Source: Candidatus Sumerlaeota bacterium
Lineage (GTDB): Bacteria > Sumerlaeota > Sumerlaeia > MWCT01 > JAUWMI01
Reading direction: 5' to 3'
Length of the DNA stretch: 64,000 nt
NCBI GenBank assembly: GCA_030613245.1
Contig: JAUWMI010000014.1
Coordinates: forward strand, 20,144-84,143
Of the stretch, positions 16,882 to 25,628 are shown in pieces. The translations under genes and the position numbers were made by a program. Numbering within the stretch: position 1 is the stretch's first letter; every line of letters starts with the position of its first letter. Under the pieces are notes generated by a model that saw only the letters and a program-made list of their open reading frames with translations, did no database searches and was not told the origin of the DNA.

Positions 16882-16956
16882 TACGGAGTACCTGGCGGCC
16901 TTCTCCCAGTGCCTGTCGGACAAGCATTTCGCCTTCACAAAATAATTTTTCCCTTC

Positions 16957-16970
16957 TTGACTTAAGTCAA
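16957..16970 (+). promoter_or_regulatory. FNR/CRP-family palindrome
   Basis: TTGACTTAAGTCAA is a perfect 14-bp palindrome of the TTGAN-N4-NTCAA class bound by FNR, FixK, DNR and HcpR-type regulators. It lies about 90 bp upstream of the [4Fe-4S] protein start at 17062. Control by oxygen or nitrosative stress is inferred. No regulator gene of this family lies in the window. Confidence 0.65.
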
Positions 16971-17061
16971 AGACAGTGCGCCCGGCCTGTTGTAGCCTCG
17001 GTGTTAGATGAATGCGAAAGATTTACAGAGAGCAACGAAAAATTTCGGGAGGTGTGTGAAC

Positions 17062-17841
17062 ATGAAACGCAAGATTATCACAATTGACGAGGTGCTATGC
17101 AATGGCTGCGGCTTGTGCGTGCCTGCTTGCGCAGAGGGCGCAATCCAGATTATCAACGGCAAGGCGAAGCTGGTGAGCGAGCGGTATTGCGACGGCCTGG
17201 GTGCGTGCCTGGGCGAGTGTCCGCAAGGGGCAATTCGGCTGGAAGAGCACGAAGCAGAGGCGTTTGACGAAATAGCGGTGGCGCAGCATCTGCGCAGCGA
17301 GGCAAAGAAGGCTACTCGGCCTGCAACCCCTGCCCACTGCCCGGGCAGTCGGGTGATGCAATTCAGGCAGGCAGCCCCGAGCCAGGATCGGCCTGAAAAG
17401 CCGCATGCATCAGGCGACGCGGCGTCTGGAGACGCTGCGCTGGGTCACTGGCCCATTCAGCTGACCCTAGTGCCCGTGACTGCGCCATTTTTTGAAGGCG
17501 CGGATCTGGTACTGGTGGCTGATTGCGTACCTGTGGCTTATGGAAACTTTCACCGCGAGTTCGTGAAGGGGAAAGCGATAGTGCTCGGGTGTCCCAAATT
17601 GGACGATGCAGAGTTTTACGCAGAGAAGCTGGGAGAGATACTGCGGCAGACGTCGGTTCGGAGCCTGACGGTGATGCACATGGAAGTGCCGTGTTGCTTC
17701 GGCCTGGTACAGCTAGCAAAGACCGCGATTGCTCATGCAGGCAGAAATGTGCCGTTACGTACCGTCACTATTGGCATTCACGGAGAGAAGCAGCTGGATA
17801 CAGAGAGTCAGACTATAGACGCTCAGGTGGCCGCACATTGA
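17062..17841 (+). CDS. [4Fe-4S] ferredoxin-like protein with C-terminal Cys-containing domain
   Basis: 259 aa from the ATG at 17062 (GGGAGGTG upstream); an in-frame ATG at 17008 lacks a ribosome site. The N-terminus has CNGCGLCVPAC (Cys 13, 16, 19, 23) and YCDGLGACLGECPQGAI (Cys 43, 49, 53). The second motif lacks one Cys of a standard bicluster, but CDGLGAC is characteristic of this family. A low-complexity linker (residues 75-135) leads to a conserved domain with APFFEGADLVLVADCVPVAY, GCPKLDD and HMEVPCCFGL. Likely an anaerobic redox or stress protein. Converges on the TolC-like gene 62 bp away. Confidence 0.85.
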   Translation: MKRKIITIDEVLCNGCGLCVPACAEGAIQIINGKAKLVSERYCDGLGACLGECPQGAIRLEEHEAEAFDEIAVAQHLRSEAKKATRPATPAHCPGSRVMQFRQAAPSQDRPEKPHASGDAASGDAALGHWPIQLTLVPVTAPFFEGADLVLVADCVPVAYGNFHREFVKGKAIVLGCPKLDDAEFYAEKLGEILRQTSVRSLTVMHMEVPCCFGLVQLAKTAIAHAGRNVPLRTVTIGIHGEKQLDTESQTIDAQVAAH

Positions 17842-17903
17842 GAGAAGTGAATAGGCTTCAGACTCCGCACCTCGCGCGCGTACCCAGACGAAGCGGAGCC
17901 GGG

Positions 17904-19403
17904 TTAAGGAAGGTACTCAAGATACTGCGCAGTGGATGCACAGAGGTCAGCAACGTTTGAGGAATAGTGCTCGCGGGACTCAGCGATCCAGCGTTGCTCA
18001 CTATAGTAATCATCACGCTTTTCCAGAAGCTCATCAATTGTTATCTGGCGATTAAAGTACTTTGTAACACCACTCTCGTAGTCGGTACTGTAGCGTGGCA
18101 GATTCTCAGTAAGGGAGCGAAATTTGTTAGCGTTGGTTTCCATCCCAATCAGAGAGTCGGTAGTATCCACGAAGATGTCATCCTCCCGACTCTTGATGGC
18201 ATTCTGGTAGCGGCGGATGTCGGCGCGGGCCCCTCGTTCCATACTTTTGGTAATGCGCGGATCAATATGGCGAATGCCAACCCCAGCGCCAATATAGTAG
18301 CCGTGCTCACCCTCGCTGGAGCCAGTACCGCCAAGAGTTTTTCCCCCGCGGAGGAAGAAAGACGTATCCCACTTGCCACGCTGAGCGAGGTTAAGCTCCG
18401 CTTCTGCGGAGGTAATAGCGTTGCGCAGCACCTTGATCTCCGGGTCGGTCTCAAGGCTGATGCGCAAGAGTTCGTCCTGAGTTTTTCCGCGGAAAGGATT
18501 AAAGTCTTCAGAGTCCAAGAGAATCTCACACTCAAAAGGGAGGCCAATGTGAGCTTTCAAGCTCTGTAACTCGATCTCTAACCTGCCGATTAGGGTTTCG
18601 AGCTCTGCCTGTTCCGAGGTGATCGTTGCAAGTACCTTGTCGCAGTCTTTAATCACTTCGGGATCGTTGGTACTGAGCATGCGCTGGTGGAGCTTCTGGA
18701 GATCAGCAATAAAGGATTTGCTGTGTTCGACGCGTTCCTGGTACTCAAGGACTTCGGAGTAGGTTCCCAGGGCCCAGTTGATGGCCTGGCGAACGCTGCG
18801 GAAGTATTCGAGATTCGCATCGTCAACCTCATTGCGCCAGTAGATCTTCTCGTTTTCGCGCTCAAGTGCTTCACGTGAAGCAAACAGGGGGTATTCAAGG
18901 TACGCGCCCACCTCGGTTGAACTGCCGACTCCCCCATCACTATTATCATAATCATAGCGGGAATAGAGCGATACTTCGCCGGAATTGAAGAATTGCTTCT
19001 CGACGTAGACCTCCGGGCCCCAGCCGTAATCGCGGCTGCGCGACCAGCGATTGTGCGTGACGTCTTTATAGCCGGCAATACGCGCACCGTACGAGACCGC
19101 ACTGCGGCTGGCTATGAAGAAGTCGTAGCGCGCCTCCTTAGAGAGCTTCTTTTCGTACTTCTCTTTGATGTGGGGATAGTAGGCGTGGGTGTATTGAATT
19201 ACGCAAACCGGGTTGAGGCTCAAAGGAGCCGTGGTAGCGGTCAGCTCATTGAGAGAGGGGATTGACTGTGGAGCGTCAGCGCCTGCGGGTTGCGCTTTGG
19301 GGAACAAGAGCAAGCCGTCATCAGGCCGTGTCGACACAGTAGAGCAAGAAAAAAAGACGCTCAAAACCAGTGCGAGAAAGCAGTGTAAGCTTTTGTGATT
19401 CAT
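17904..19403 (-). CDS. TolC-like outer membrane efflux lipoprotein
   Basis: 499 aa with a lipoprotein signal peptide (LVLSVFFSC lipobox). The mature protein is mostly long amphipathic helices containing two OEP repeats: residues 150-330 (QAINWALGTYSEVLEYQERVEHSKSF...) and 350-490 (ITSAEAELNLAQRGKWDTSFFLRGG). Beta-strand segments (YGWGPEVYVEKQFF, GYYIGAGVGIRHIDPR) correspond to the barrel part. TolC/OEP trimers form the outer-membrane duct of efflux and type I export systems. No inner-membrane partner or membrane-fusion protein is adjacent, so the cognate pump is unknown. Confidence 0.8.
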   Translation of the reverse strand: MNHKSLHCFLALVLSVFFSCSTVSTRPDDGLLLFPKAQPAGADAPQSIPSLNELTATTAPLSLNPVCVIQYTHAYYPHIKEKYEKKLSKEARYDFFIASRSAVSYGARIAGYKDVTHNRWSRSRDYGWGPEVYVEKQFFNSGEVSLYSRYDYDNSDGGVGSSTEVGAYLEYPLFASREALERENEKIYWRNEVDDANLEYFRSVRQAINWALGTYSEVLEYQERVEHSKSFIADLQKLHQRMLSTNDPEVIKDCDKVLATITSEQAELETLIGRLEIELQSLKAHIGLPFECEILLDSEDFNPFRGKTQDELLRISLETDPEIKVLRNAITSAEAELNLAQRGKWDTSFFLRGGKTLGGTGSSEGEHGYYIGAGVGIRHIDPRITKSMERGARADIRRYQNAIKSREDDIFVDTTDSLIGMETNANKFRSLTENLPRYSTDYESGVTKYFNRQITIDELLEKRDDYYSEQRWIAESREHYSSNVADLCASTAQYLEYLP

Positions 19404-19543
19404 AGCCCTTCGTCCAGACTTTGTAACACTGAGCTACTATTAATAACCAGACGAAAAGAGAGCAGTCAAAGCCTTTTTTCTTCTTGTGAAAAACAAACGT
19501 GATGATCAGGGAGGTGGTGCTGTCAGGGGCAGAGCGATTATGA

Positions 19544-19569
19544 AGGGGCGTATTGCAATACGCCCGTAC
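19544..19569. repeat. GTAGGGGC palindrome, core GTATTGCAATAC
   Basis: Third copy with this core. The right end is GCCCGTAC, one base off the consensus. Confidence 0.8.
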
Positions 19570-19591
19570 CTATGCAGGGCAGAAATAATAC

Positions 19592-19619
19592 GTAGGGGCG
19601 TTCAATTGAACGCCCCTAC
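19592..19619. repeat. GTAGGGGC palindrome, core GTTCAATTGAAC (perfect)
   Basis: Perfect 28-bp palindrome just 22 bp from the previous copy but with a different core. The rest of 19404-19782 contains no other recognisable feature. Confidence 0.9.
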
Positions 19620-19782
19620 TAAAGAAATGTTTCCCATGCTCGCTTTTAGCAAATGGCTTTTGGTTGACTTTTCCTGTGTGCTCCCATATGAAAAGAGCCT
19701 GGCTTGCAGCATCAGAAAGGCATATAGTGGCATTGTAAAGCTAGCCGTTGTATAAAGCTTTTATATCCTTGGATGGGCGCCG

Positions 19783-20196
19783 ATGATTCTCCTAAGGCTC
19801 ATTGTTTTTTTCACGCTATTTCCGCTGCTCGAGCTTTTCGTTCTGGTAAAATTAATCCAGGCTACGTCGTGGCCATTTACGGTTTGCGTGGTTCTAGGAA
19901 CAGGTTTGGTTGGAGCCACAATGGCAAAGATTCAGGGGATGGCAACATGGCGGCGCATTGGGTGGAATTTGCGCCAGGGGATTGTGCCTACTGATGAACT
20001 GCTCAATGGATTGCTGATCTTTCTCGGCGGGGTGGTTCTGATTACGCCCGGACTTATCACCGACTGCATTGGCTTTTGTACGTTGATCCCTACGACCCGT
20101 ACGCTCATGCGAGAGTGGATCAAAGCGCGGTTCACAAAAGCGGTGCAGTCTGGCCACACCACTCTCTTCTTTCATCACACTGACCGAGACGAGTGA
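19783..20196 (+). CDS. fxsA: FxsA family membrane protein
   Basis: 137 aa with three to four hydrophobic segments. It shows the family pattern LFPLLELFVLVKL...ILGTxLVGATMAK (here VLGTGLVGATMAKIQG), then GLLIFLGGVVLITPGLITDCIGFCTLIPTTRTLM. FxsA is a cytoplasmic-membrane protein that in E. coli relieves F-plasmid exclusion of phage T7; its normal function is unclear. The conserved LLxxPGxxTDxxGxxLLxPxxR motif makes the family call secure. Stands alone. Confidence 0.92.
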   Translation: MILLRLIVFFTLFPLLELFVLVKLIQATSWPFTVCVVLGTGLVGATMAKIQGMATWRRIGWNLRQGIVPTDELLNGLLIFLGGVVLITPGLITDCIGFCTLIPTTRTLMREWIKARFTKAVQSGHTTLFFHHTDRDE

Positions 20197-20230
20197 ACAA
20201 ATAACCTCGCGCGCTCCTACTTCGCAGTCC

Positions 20231-20569
20231 TTAATCCGGATGCTCGCTGCAGTGTACACTTCCTTGCTCGTCAATGGTATATGTTCCGCCAGACGGACAG
20301 GTAGGGACTGAGTAGCGGGCCGTCTTTAGCTTCTCAATGGTAGGCTGTTCGCCAATATGCGAGGTCTGCCATACCTGAATGTTGGTTTCAAACGTTATCC
20401 GATTTGCAATGCAGGCCGTTTTCTTGGTGCGGTCTATATTAGTCTGATAATGGGAGACCTGCGATTCTTTGTCCCGTGAGAAGTAGCCCCCGGCAAGAAT
20501 GAAAATGATCACCAGAGCTAACAGGAGTGAGATTATATAGAAGCCGCGAGTTGATCGTGTCTTGCTCAT
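20231..20569 (-). CDS. prepilin-like protein, atypical N-terminus
   Basis: 112 aa. N-terminal RGFYIISLLLALVIIFIL has the position and length of a type IV prepilin helix but lacks the canonical GFTLIE (F-Y-I-I-S in place of F-T-L-I-E). The C-terminus CPSGGTYTIDEQGSVHCSEH is the conserved two-Cys tail of ComGC/PulG-like small pilins. The ATG at 20569 has GGGGGAG upstream. It may be processed by prepilin peptidase, or be a pilin-derived anchored protein; absence of Glu5 argues against normal pilus assembly. Confidence 0.6.
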   Translation of the reverse strand: MSKTRSTRGFYIISLLLALVIIFILAGGYFSRDKESQVSHYQTNIDRTKKTACIANRITFETNIQVWQTSHIGEQPTIEKLKTARYSVPTCPSGGTYTIDEQGSVHCSEHPD

Positions 20570-20572
20570 CAA

Positions 20573-20963
20573 ATATCAACTCCCCCCTTCGAAATTTGAA
20601 TTCCCTCTCCTTTGCTTCTAACTAAATTGTATATACCCACAGGCTTCCCAAAAAAGCAAGCGCTATTTTTATCACAGGCTAGTGCGAATATACGTTCGCT
20701 ACACAACGGCGATGCCAGGTCAAACTATGGCGCTGTGCCTATTGGCCGCCTTGGCTTGATTGAAAAACGAGGAATACTGCGAGCTGGAGAAGGTTTATCC
20801 TCGAGGCACAGAAGAGGTTGATAATATATAAATTATCATTTTCAAAACTTTCTCTTGTCTTTAAGGCGTTTTTTCCTTGCATCGGAAACCCCGGTTTGGG
20901 ACAATATTCAGATGTTACAACTTTCACGGGAGCAGTAGCCGTTCCTGTGAGAGGAGCGACACG
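20573..20963. other. intergenic stretch without recognised features
   Basis: Divergent spacer between the pilin-like and MerR-like genes. A few A/T-rich patches around 20820-20860 could hold promoters, but no convincing -35/-10 pair, palindrome or repeat was found. Confidence 0.4.
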
Positions 20964-21392
20964 ATGGGTGACAAAGGGGTATCTAAAAATCGGCGGGCAG
21001 ACAAGGACCGACGGGACTGGGATGAGTTTGTTATACATAACCGCCGTCATGAGAAAGAGCGGCGAGCACATGAAAATCGTAGGCACCAGCAGCAGCTCCT
21101 TGAAGGCCAGGACAGACGAAAGTCTTCGTTGCCCCAGCAAGAACATTCCTCGAACTCTTTACGCCAGCCCATAGGGAAACCCGTTGAGAAGAAGCCCGCA
21201 GGAAAAGTGTTCTACACCACAAGCGAAGCCGCTGAGCAAACCGGCGTTTCTCAAGCTACCCTCATGCTCTGGATTCGCAACGGCGTCATTGATGATTCCA
21301 AAATCAAACGAGACCCGAGCGGCAGACGCATCTGGAGAGAGAAAAATATCGATACGATTCGGGAAGTCAAGAAAAAGGAGGGCTGGCAATAG
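20964..21392 (+). CDS. MerR-like helix-turn-helix protein with basic N-terminus
   Basis: 142 aa from the ATG at 20964, which has GAGAGGAG upstream. Residues 1-60 are extremely rich in Arg and His arranged as RR-spaced pairs (KNRRADKDRRDWDE, HNRRHEKERR, ENRRHQQQ). RRxxxRR-type tracts occur at the start of PilZ and other nucleotide-binding proteins. Residues 82-140 form a winged helix of MerR/excisionase type: VFYTTSEAAEQTGVSQATLMLWIRNGVI. There is no effector domain after it. Probably a small DNA-binding regulator. Confidence 0.7.
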   Translation: MGDKGVSKNRRADKDRRDWDEFVIHNRRHEKERRAHENRRHQQQLLEGQDRRKSSLPQQEHSSNSLRQPIGKPVEKKPAGKVFYTTSEAAEQTGVSQATLMLWIRNGVIDDSKIKRDPSGRRIWREKNIDTIREVKKKEGWQ

Positions 21393-21640
21393 TCGTGAAG
21401 GGCCCCAAGCCCGAGCTAACAAATTGTAGTGCTGGTCTCCATATGTCCTGAGCGAGTCAGACCCCTCGCATTTGGGATAAATCAAGATTTTGCGTTAAAC
21501 AAGATTTTCTTCTTTTCTAAATTCAGAATACAGTTTCTAATTTTTTTATCCTGTCCATCCTGTCTAATAATTTTCTCCTTTTTTTGTGCTTCTTTTCAGA
21601 TAAAGTCTCCTTGTCCCCAAGCAAAGCCTTTTTCTGCCGT

Positions 21641-21880
21641 TCACTCCAGATGATGGACCTTTTTCAGACGGTATACCGCCTCGTTGATCTCACACCGTCT
21701 CCACTTCTCATCGCGAAGCGTCTGAATTACGATATCGAGTGACCCGGTTTGATCGTATAGCTGCTGGACAGCCTGGAATCGGTCATCGCTAATCCAGCAG
21801 CGATCGTAGCGATACCATGAACAGCTGAGACCAATAAGGAAAATAAAAATAAGAAAAAGAAAACAGGCTCGTCGTATCAT
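21641..21880 (-). CDS. small putative lipoprotein
   Basis: 79 aa with a hydrophobic N-terminus ending in a lipobox-like FLIGLSC. The mature part (RYDRCWISDDRFQAVQQLYDQTGSLDIVIQTLRDEKWRRCEINEAVYRLKKV) looks helical and charged. GGGAG lies upstream of the ATG. It follows the 22972 gene by 18 bp on the same strand, so they are probably co-transcribed. Not recognised. Confidence 0.65.
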   Translation of the reverse strand: MIRRACFLFLIFIFLIGLSCSWYRYDRCWISDDRFQAVQQLYDQTGSLDIVIQTLRDEKWRRCEINEAVYRLKKVHHLE

Positions 21881-21898
21881 GTTCTGAACACTCCCGTC

Positions 21899-22972
21899 TC
21901 AGGTACCCATCTTCTCGGCCAGCTGGTCGAGAAACTTCTCAATACCTCGAATGTCAAGCGTCACTATTACTGTGTTGCCGTAACGCTCGAGCTCTGTCTT
22001 AAGCCGCACTTCGCTTTTAACCTGCTTTTCTAGCAAAGGGAAAACTGAATTGTGGAGCAGCAAGGCAAGCTGCTCAGCAGTTGCAGCCTCGGCACAGTCG
22101 AAGATTACTGTAACTTTCAGTTCTTCGAAGGATTGCAACTCAAGAACTACCTGAAGGCCGGTGATCTGATCTGTCGAGATGTTCATCTGCTGGAGCTGAG
22201 CGTAGAGGTCTACAAAATCCTTAGCTTCCTCTGACTCGGCCTTAAGGTTATCGATAAGATGCTGGAACCAATTATCGGTATTGATAAGAAAGCCATGTGA
22301 AACTCCGCGTTGTGGAGTCTGGTTGAGAAACTGCTGAAATGGCGTTGAGGGGTGCCATCTCTGCTGGGTGGATTTATCCTGTTGGAGAATCCCCTGCTTC
22401 AGCATTTCCATACTATTACTCATAAGCAAGCTTGATTTGGTAAACGTATAGAAGAGTGCGCCACGCTGATTCTGGAAGATCGGGTATTTAAGAAACGTCT
22501 CTCTCTTTCCTCTGCGCTGCGGAAATTGTTTGAACGATTTCTTCGTAATGAAGTGGATGACTGGCCCGAGTCGTTTAAAATTTAGGACCGCAAGGAACCG
22601 CAGGGTCTGGGTCTCTGTATCGTTGTCAAAGAAGCAATAGATTCGGCGATAGAACAGAAAATCAATGAAGCCGTGCAATTGATCCACTGATGCCAGCTCC
22701 TCCTGAGGATGACTCTGATTGAAGGTCGAGACCATGCGGTGAAGGACTGACTGAAGTCCGAAATCATGTCGCGACAGCTCGACTTCCACAAAGCCATCCA
22801 GCGCAGGATTGAAAAATGTTTCCTTTGGTGTCTCGGAGATCTGGTGCAGAACAATGTATGCCAAAACAGCCACGACGATCACCACAAGGGCCAGGACTCC
22901 GCAGATGGCGGCTACGCAGCCCCAGCGGCGACGCTTTCCCGTATCGTCAACTTTCTCTTTCACGCGGGCCAC
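21899..22972 (-). CDS. membrane-anchored hypothetical protein
   Basis: 357 aa with one N-terminal membrane helix (WGCVAAICGVLALVVIVVAVLAYIVL) after a charged cytoplasmic start, then a soluble extracytoplasmic domain. The domain has no recognised motif. It alternates beta-like segments (ALFYTFTKSSLLMSNSMEMLKQ, VILDxRGIEKF near the end) with helices, in the style of DUF3352-like proteins that carry TKSSLLMSN-type segments. Start is GTG. First gene of a two-gene unit with the lipoprotein at 21641. Confidence 0.65.
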   Translation of the reverse strand: MARVKEKVDDTGKRRRWGCVAAICGVLALVVIVVAVLAYIVLHQISETPKETFFNPALDGFVEVELSRHDFGLQSVLHRMVSTFNQSHPQEELASVDQLHGFIDFLFYRRIYCFFDNDTETQTLRFLAVLNFKRLGPVIHFITKKSFKQFPQRRGKRETFLKYPIFQNQRGALFYTFTKSSLLMSNSMEMLKQGILQQDKSTQQRWHPSTPFQQFLNQTPQRGVSHGFLINTDNWFQHLIDNLKAESEEAKDFVDLYAQLQQMNISTDQITGLQVVLELQSFEELKVTVIFDCAEAATAEQLALLLHNSVFPLLEKQVKSEVRLKTELERYGNTVIVTLDIRGIEKFLDQLAEKMGT

Positions 22973-23052
22973 AAGCTTGTTACCTCACTATATTCTATGT
23001 GCATCGCGTCACACACAATTCGCAGGCTTCGGCGTGCCATATTTGGAAAGGT

Positions 23053-23078
23053 GTGGGCGTATCGCCATACGCCCCTAC
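23053..23078. repeat. GTAGGGGC palindrome, core GTATCGCCATAC
   Basis: The left end is GTGGGC and the right end GCCCCTAC. The core differs from GTATTGCAATAC by two changes that are not fully compensatory. Confidence 0.75.
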
Positions 23079-23170
23079 TCCTTCTAATAGAGACACTATC
23101 AAAATAAAATTTTAATGCACCTAAGGTGCATAAACATCGTGCCGGCGTCGCAAGGGATGGTTAGCAACAG

Positions 23171-25546
23171 TCAGGGATTGAGAATTTGCTCGAGCAGCAT
23201 GCCAGCGCTCTCCTTGCCCCGATCGCCAATATCCAGGGCTGGCCCCACGCACGATGGACACCCCTGTGCACACCTGCATTCGTCCAGCATATCTTTCGCC
23301 GCACGCATGATCTGATCATCAATCGTAAAGAGTTTACGACTGATCCCGATCCCGCCAGGGTATTTATCGTAAATATAAATCGCCGGGTGTTCATCGAAGG
23401 GTGCGCGGACCATCGGCACGGTGGCAAAGTCGCGCGGGTCGCACATGACAAACAAGGGGACGACGTTAGAGAGCAGATTCGCCAGCGCACGAAGCCCGCT
23501 GCCCAGATCCCCACCAGCACGCTCTAGCTCTGCTTTCAGATCTTCCCGAAATGTTAGCCAGTAGCTTTCAGTTTGCATTTCCAGCTCTGGAATGTAAATG
23601 TCGCCATAGCCGACGTTATCATGCGTCTCGAACTTAATCTTCTTGTATTTTGCAACAACCGTTTTAACGCTCACCGTGCCAAAATTTTTAGACACCAACG
23701 GATAGCCGCTCTTTGCACCCTCTGGCTTCTCCCCTGGCACGCTATCCACACCATAGCGGTATGTATTGTCCACAGTGAGCACCCCGATGTCGGTCTTCGC
23801 CTGCGCGTCGGTGTAATAATCTACAGTCACGGGGTTCGCATATGCAGTGCGGCCATCCCAATCCAGCCGCTCGATGAAAAAGGTCTGGCTCTGATGAATG
23901 TAAATGGCATCTTCATGGATAAGGAATGCCGCTGACTCATAATCAACCTCTCCGACGACCTCATTCTTTTCTGCGGTATTGAGAATGACAAAGTTTTCTA
24001 CTGTGGCGCTGCGTAGCGAAATTTCTTCTGCAGGATAGACTTCGCTGGCCCAGTACCAGCGACCGCCTGTATGACGCAGAACCTGCTCTTTTTCGAGATA
24101 CTCGAGCAACGGAAGTGGATTGGCGGTGCCAAACTGTTCGCCGTCCTCAAAGGGAAGTTCAAATGCGCCGCACTTGATATGGCTGGCGAGAATGGGCATG
24201 TTGTCGGGGTTAACAATTCCCATTTCCGGAGATGCGCCGAAAAAGTATTCCGGGTGATTGATGATATACTGATCCAAGGGTGCGGAGCTGGCGATGAGAA
24301 TAGCCGCAGATGTATCGGCCTTTCGCCCTGCTCGACCAGCCTGTTGCCACGTGCTTGCTACGGTTCCTGGATAGCCGGACAGAATCGCCACCTTGAGCTG
24401 GCCAATATCAATGCCGAGTTCCAACGCATTAGTGCTGACCACGCCAAGCACTTCGCCTTTTCTAAGCCCGTGTTCAATGGCACGCCGTTCTGTGGGGAGG
24501 TAGCCACCACGATAGCCACGAATACGCTTGGGATCTTTTTTAAGCCTTTCGACCGCGCGCTTGAGATACGTTACCAGAATTTCAACGAGTAGCCGCGAGC
24601 GAGCAAAGACTATGGTCTGCACATCTTTCGCCAGAAAGCGAGTGGCAACCCGACGCGTCTCGGTTTTTAGCGATTTTCGAATCCCAAGTTCTCGGTTAAC
24701 AAGGGGCGGATTATAGAAGACGAAAATTTTCTTGCCCTGCGGCGCGCCATTGCTGTCAAACAGGCTGAACGGCTCTTCCACCAGCTTCTCGGTCAATTCC
24801 TGCGGATTTGCAATAGTTGCTGAACAACAGATAAAGACCGGCTTGGAGTTATAAAATCTGCAAATGCGCTTTAGCCGCCTCAATACATTCGCCATATGGC
24901 TGCCGAACACGCCCCGGTAGTGATGAACCTCGTCAATCACAATGTACTTGAGATTCTCGAAGAGTTTTATCCAGAGAGTATGATGCGGCAAAATGCCGGT
25001 GTGGAGCATGTCGGGATTCGTCACGACAATCTGGCCAGCAGAGCGGATTGCTCGGCGTGCACTTTGCGGCGTATCGCCGTCAAACGTATGGACCTTGATA
25101 TTACGACCCAGTGCGCGGGTGATATCGTACAGCCCAACGTACTGATCCTGCGAGAGTGCTTTAGTCGGAAAAAGATAGAGAGAGCGGGCCTGATCGTTGT
25201 GGAGAACGGACTCGACCACCGGAATGTCGTAGCAGAGGGTCTTGCCCGAAGCGGCGGGAGTCACCACCACTACGTTCTTACCAGCCAGGATGCTGGCGAT
25301 TGCTTCCGCTTGATGACTGTAAAGCTTTCGAATGCCTCGAGCCTCGAGCACGCGGATGAGCTCAGGCGAGATCGCAGAGGGAAAGTCAACGAGCTTGCCC
25401 AGCTTTTCGTGCACGACGTGCCAGTGGGTGATATTGCGAGCTATGCCAGGCGTGCTTTTCAGGCCCTCCAGAATCTCGCCAACCCCAGCGGATGGTCTAC
25501 CTGACACGAATGGAACTCCCTTGCCCCGTATGTAGGGGTTCAACAT
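23171..25546 (-). CDS. DEAD/DEAH-box helicase with DUF1998 zinc domain, MrfA/YprA-like
   Basis: 791 aa. Helicase core: Q-region IRKLYSHQAEAIASIL, motif I TPAASGKT, motif II IDEVHHY (DEVH), motif III CSATI, motif V VVSTNALELGIDIG and motif VI QQAGRAGR. The C-terminal DUF1998-type module ends in CRCAQGCPSC (Cys 757, 759, 763, 766), the zinc site of MrfA. MrfA-type helicases act in nucleotide-excision-like repair of mitomycin lesions. The annotated ATG lies inside a palindromic repeat (25532-25559). A GTG 13 codons further in, preceded by AAGGGAG, is an equally good start, so the first residues may be repeat-derived. Confidence 0.92.
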   Translation of the reverse strand: MLNPYIRGKGVPFVSGRPSAGVGEILEGLKSTPGIARNITHWHVVHEKLGKLVDFPSAISPELIRVLEARGIRKLYSHQAEAIASILAGKNVVVVTPAASGKTLCYDIPVVESVLHNDQARSLYLFPTKALSQDQYVGLYDITRALGRNIKVHTFDGDTPQSARRAIRSAGQIVVTNPDMLHTGILPHHTLWIKLFENLKYIVIDEVHHYRGVFGSHMANVLRRLKRICRFYNSKPVFICCSATIANPQELTEKLVEEPFSLFDSNGAPQGKKIFVFYNPPLVNRELGIRKSLKTETRRVATRFLAKDVQTIVFARSRLLVEILVTYLKRAVERLKKDPKRIRGYRGGYLPTERRAIEHGLRKGEVLGVVSTNALELGIDIGQLKVAILSGYPGTVASTWQQAGRAGRKADTSAAILIASSAPLDQYIINHPEYFFGASPEMGIVNPDNMPILASHIKCGAFELPFEDGEQFGTANPLPLLEYLEKEQVLRHTGGRWYWASEVYPAEEISLRSATVENFVILNTAEKNEVVGEVDYESAAFLIHEDAIYIHQSQTFFIERLDWDGRTAYANPVTVDYYTDAQAKTDIGVLTVDNTYRYGVDSVPGEKPEGAKSGYPLVSKNFGTVSVKTVVAKYKKIKFETHDNVGYGDIYIPELEMQTESYWLTFREDLKAELERAGGDLGSGLRALANLLSNVVPLFVMCDPRDFATVPMVRAPFDEHPAIYIYDKYPGGIGISRKLFTIDDQIMRAAKDMLDECRCAQGCPSCVGPALDIGDRGKESAGMLLEQILNP

Positions 25547-25559
25547 GTTGAACCCCTAC
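25532..25559. repeat. GTAGGGGT palindrome, core TCAACATGTTGA (perfect), over a start codon
   Basis: Perfect 28-bp palindrome with GTAGGGGT/ACCCCTAC ends. The ATG at its centre is the possible first codon of the helicase gene on the minus strand. Confidence 0.9.
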
Positions 25560-25628
25560 CTCTATGCCTGACATTTCGCGAACGTTGTACACCGGCCACA
25601 ATATTGGCCTTCTTCTGGGTGGTCTTAC

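Noticed and set aside
20231..20569. Canonical type IV pilin
   Set aside because: Lacks GFTLIE and Glu5, and no pilus assembly genes are nearby; called pilin-like only.
22766..23115. Plus-strand frames overlapping the start of the 22972 gene
   Set aside because: They run antisense through the coding sequence and the GTAGGGGC palindrome, which gives peptides like GRIAIRPY in many places.
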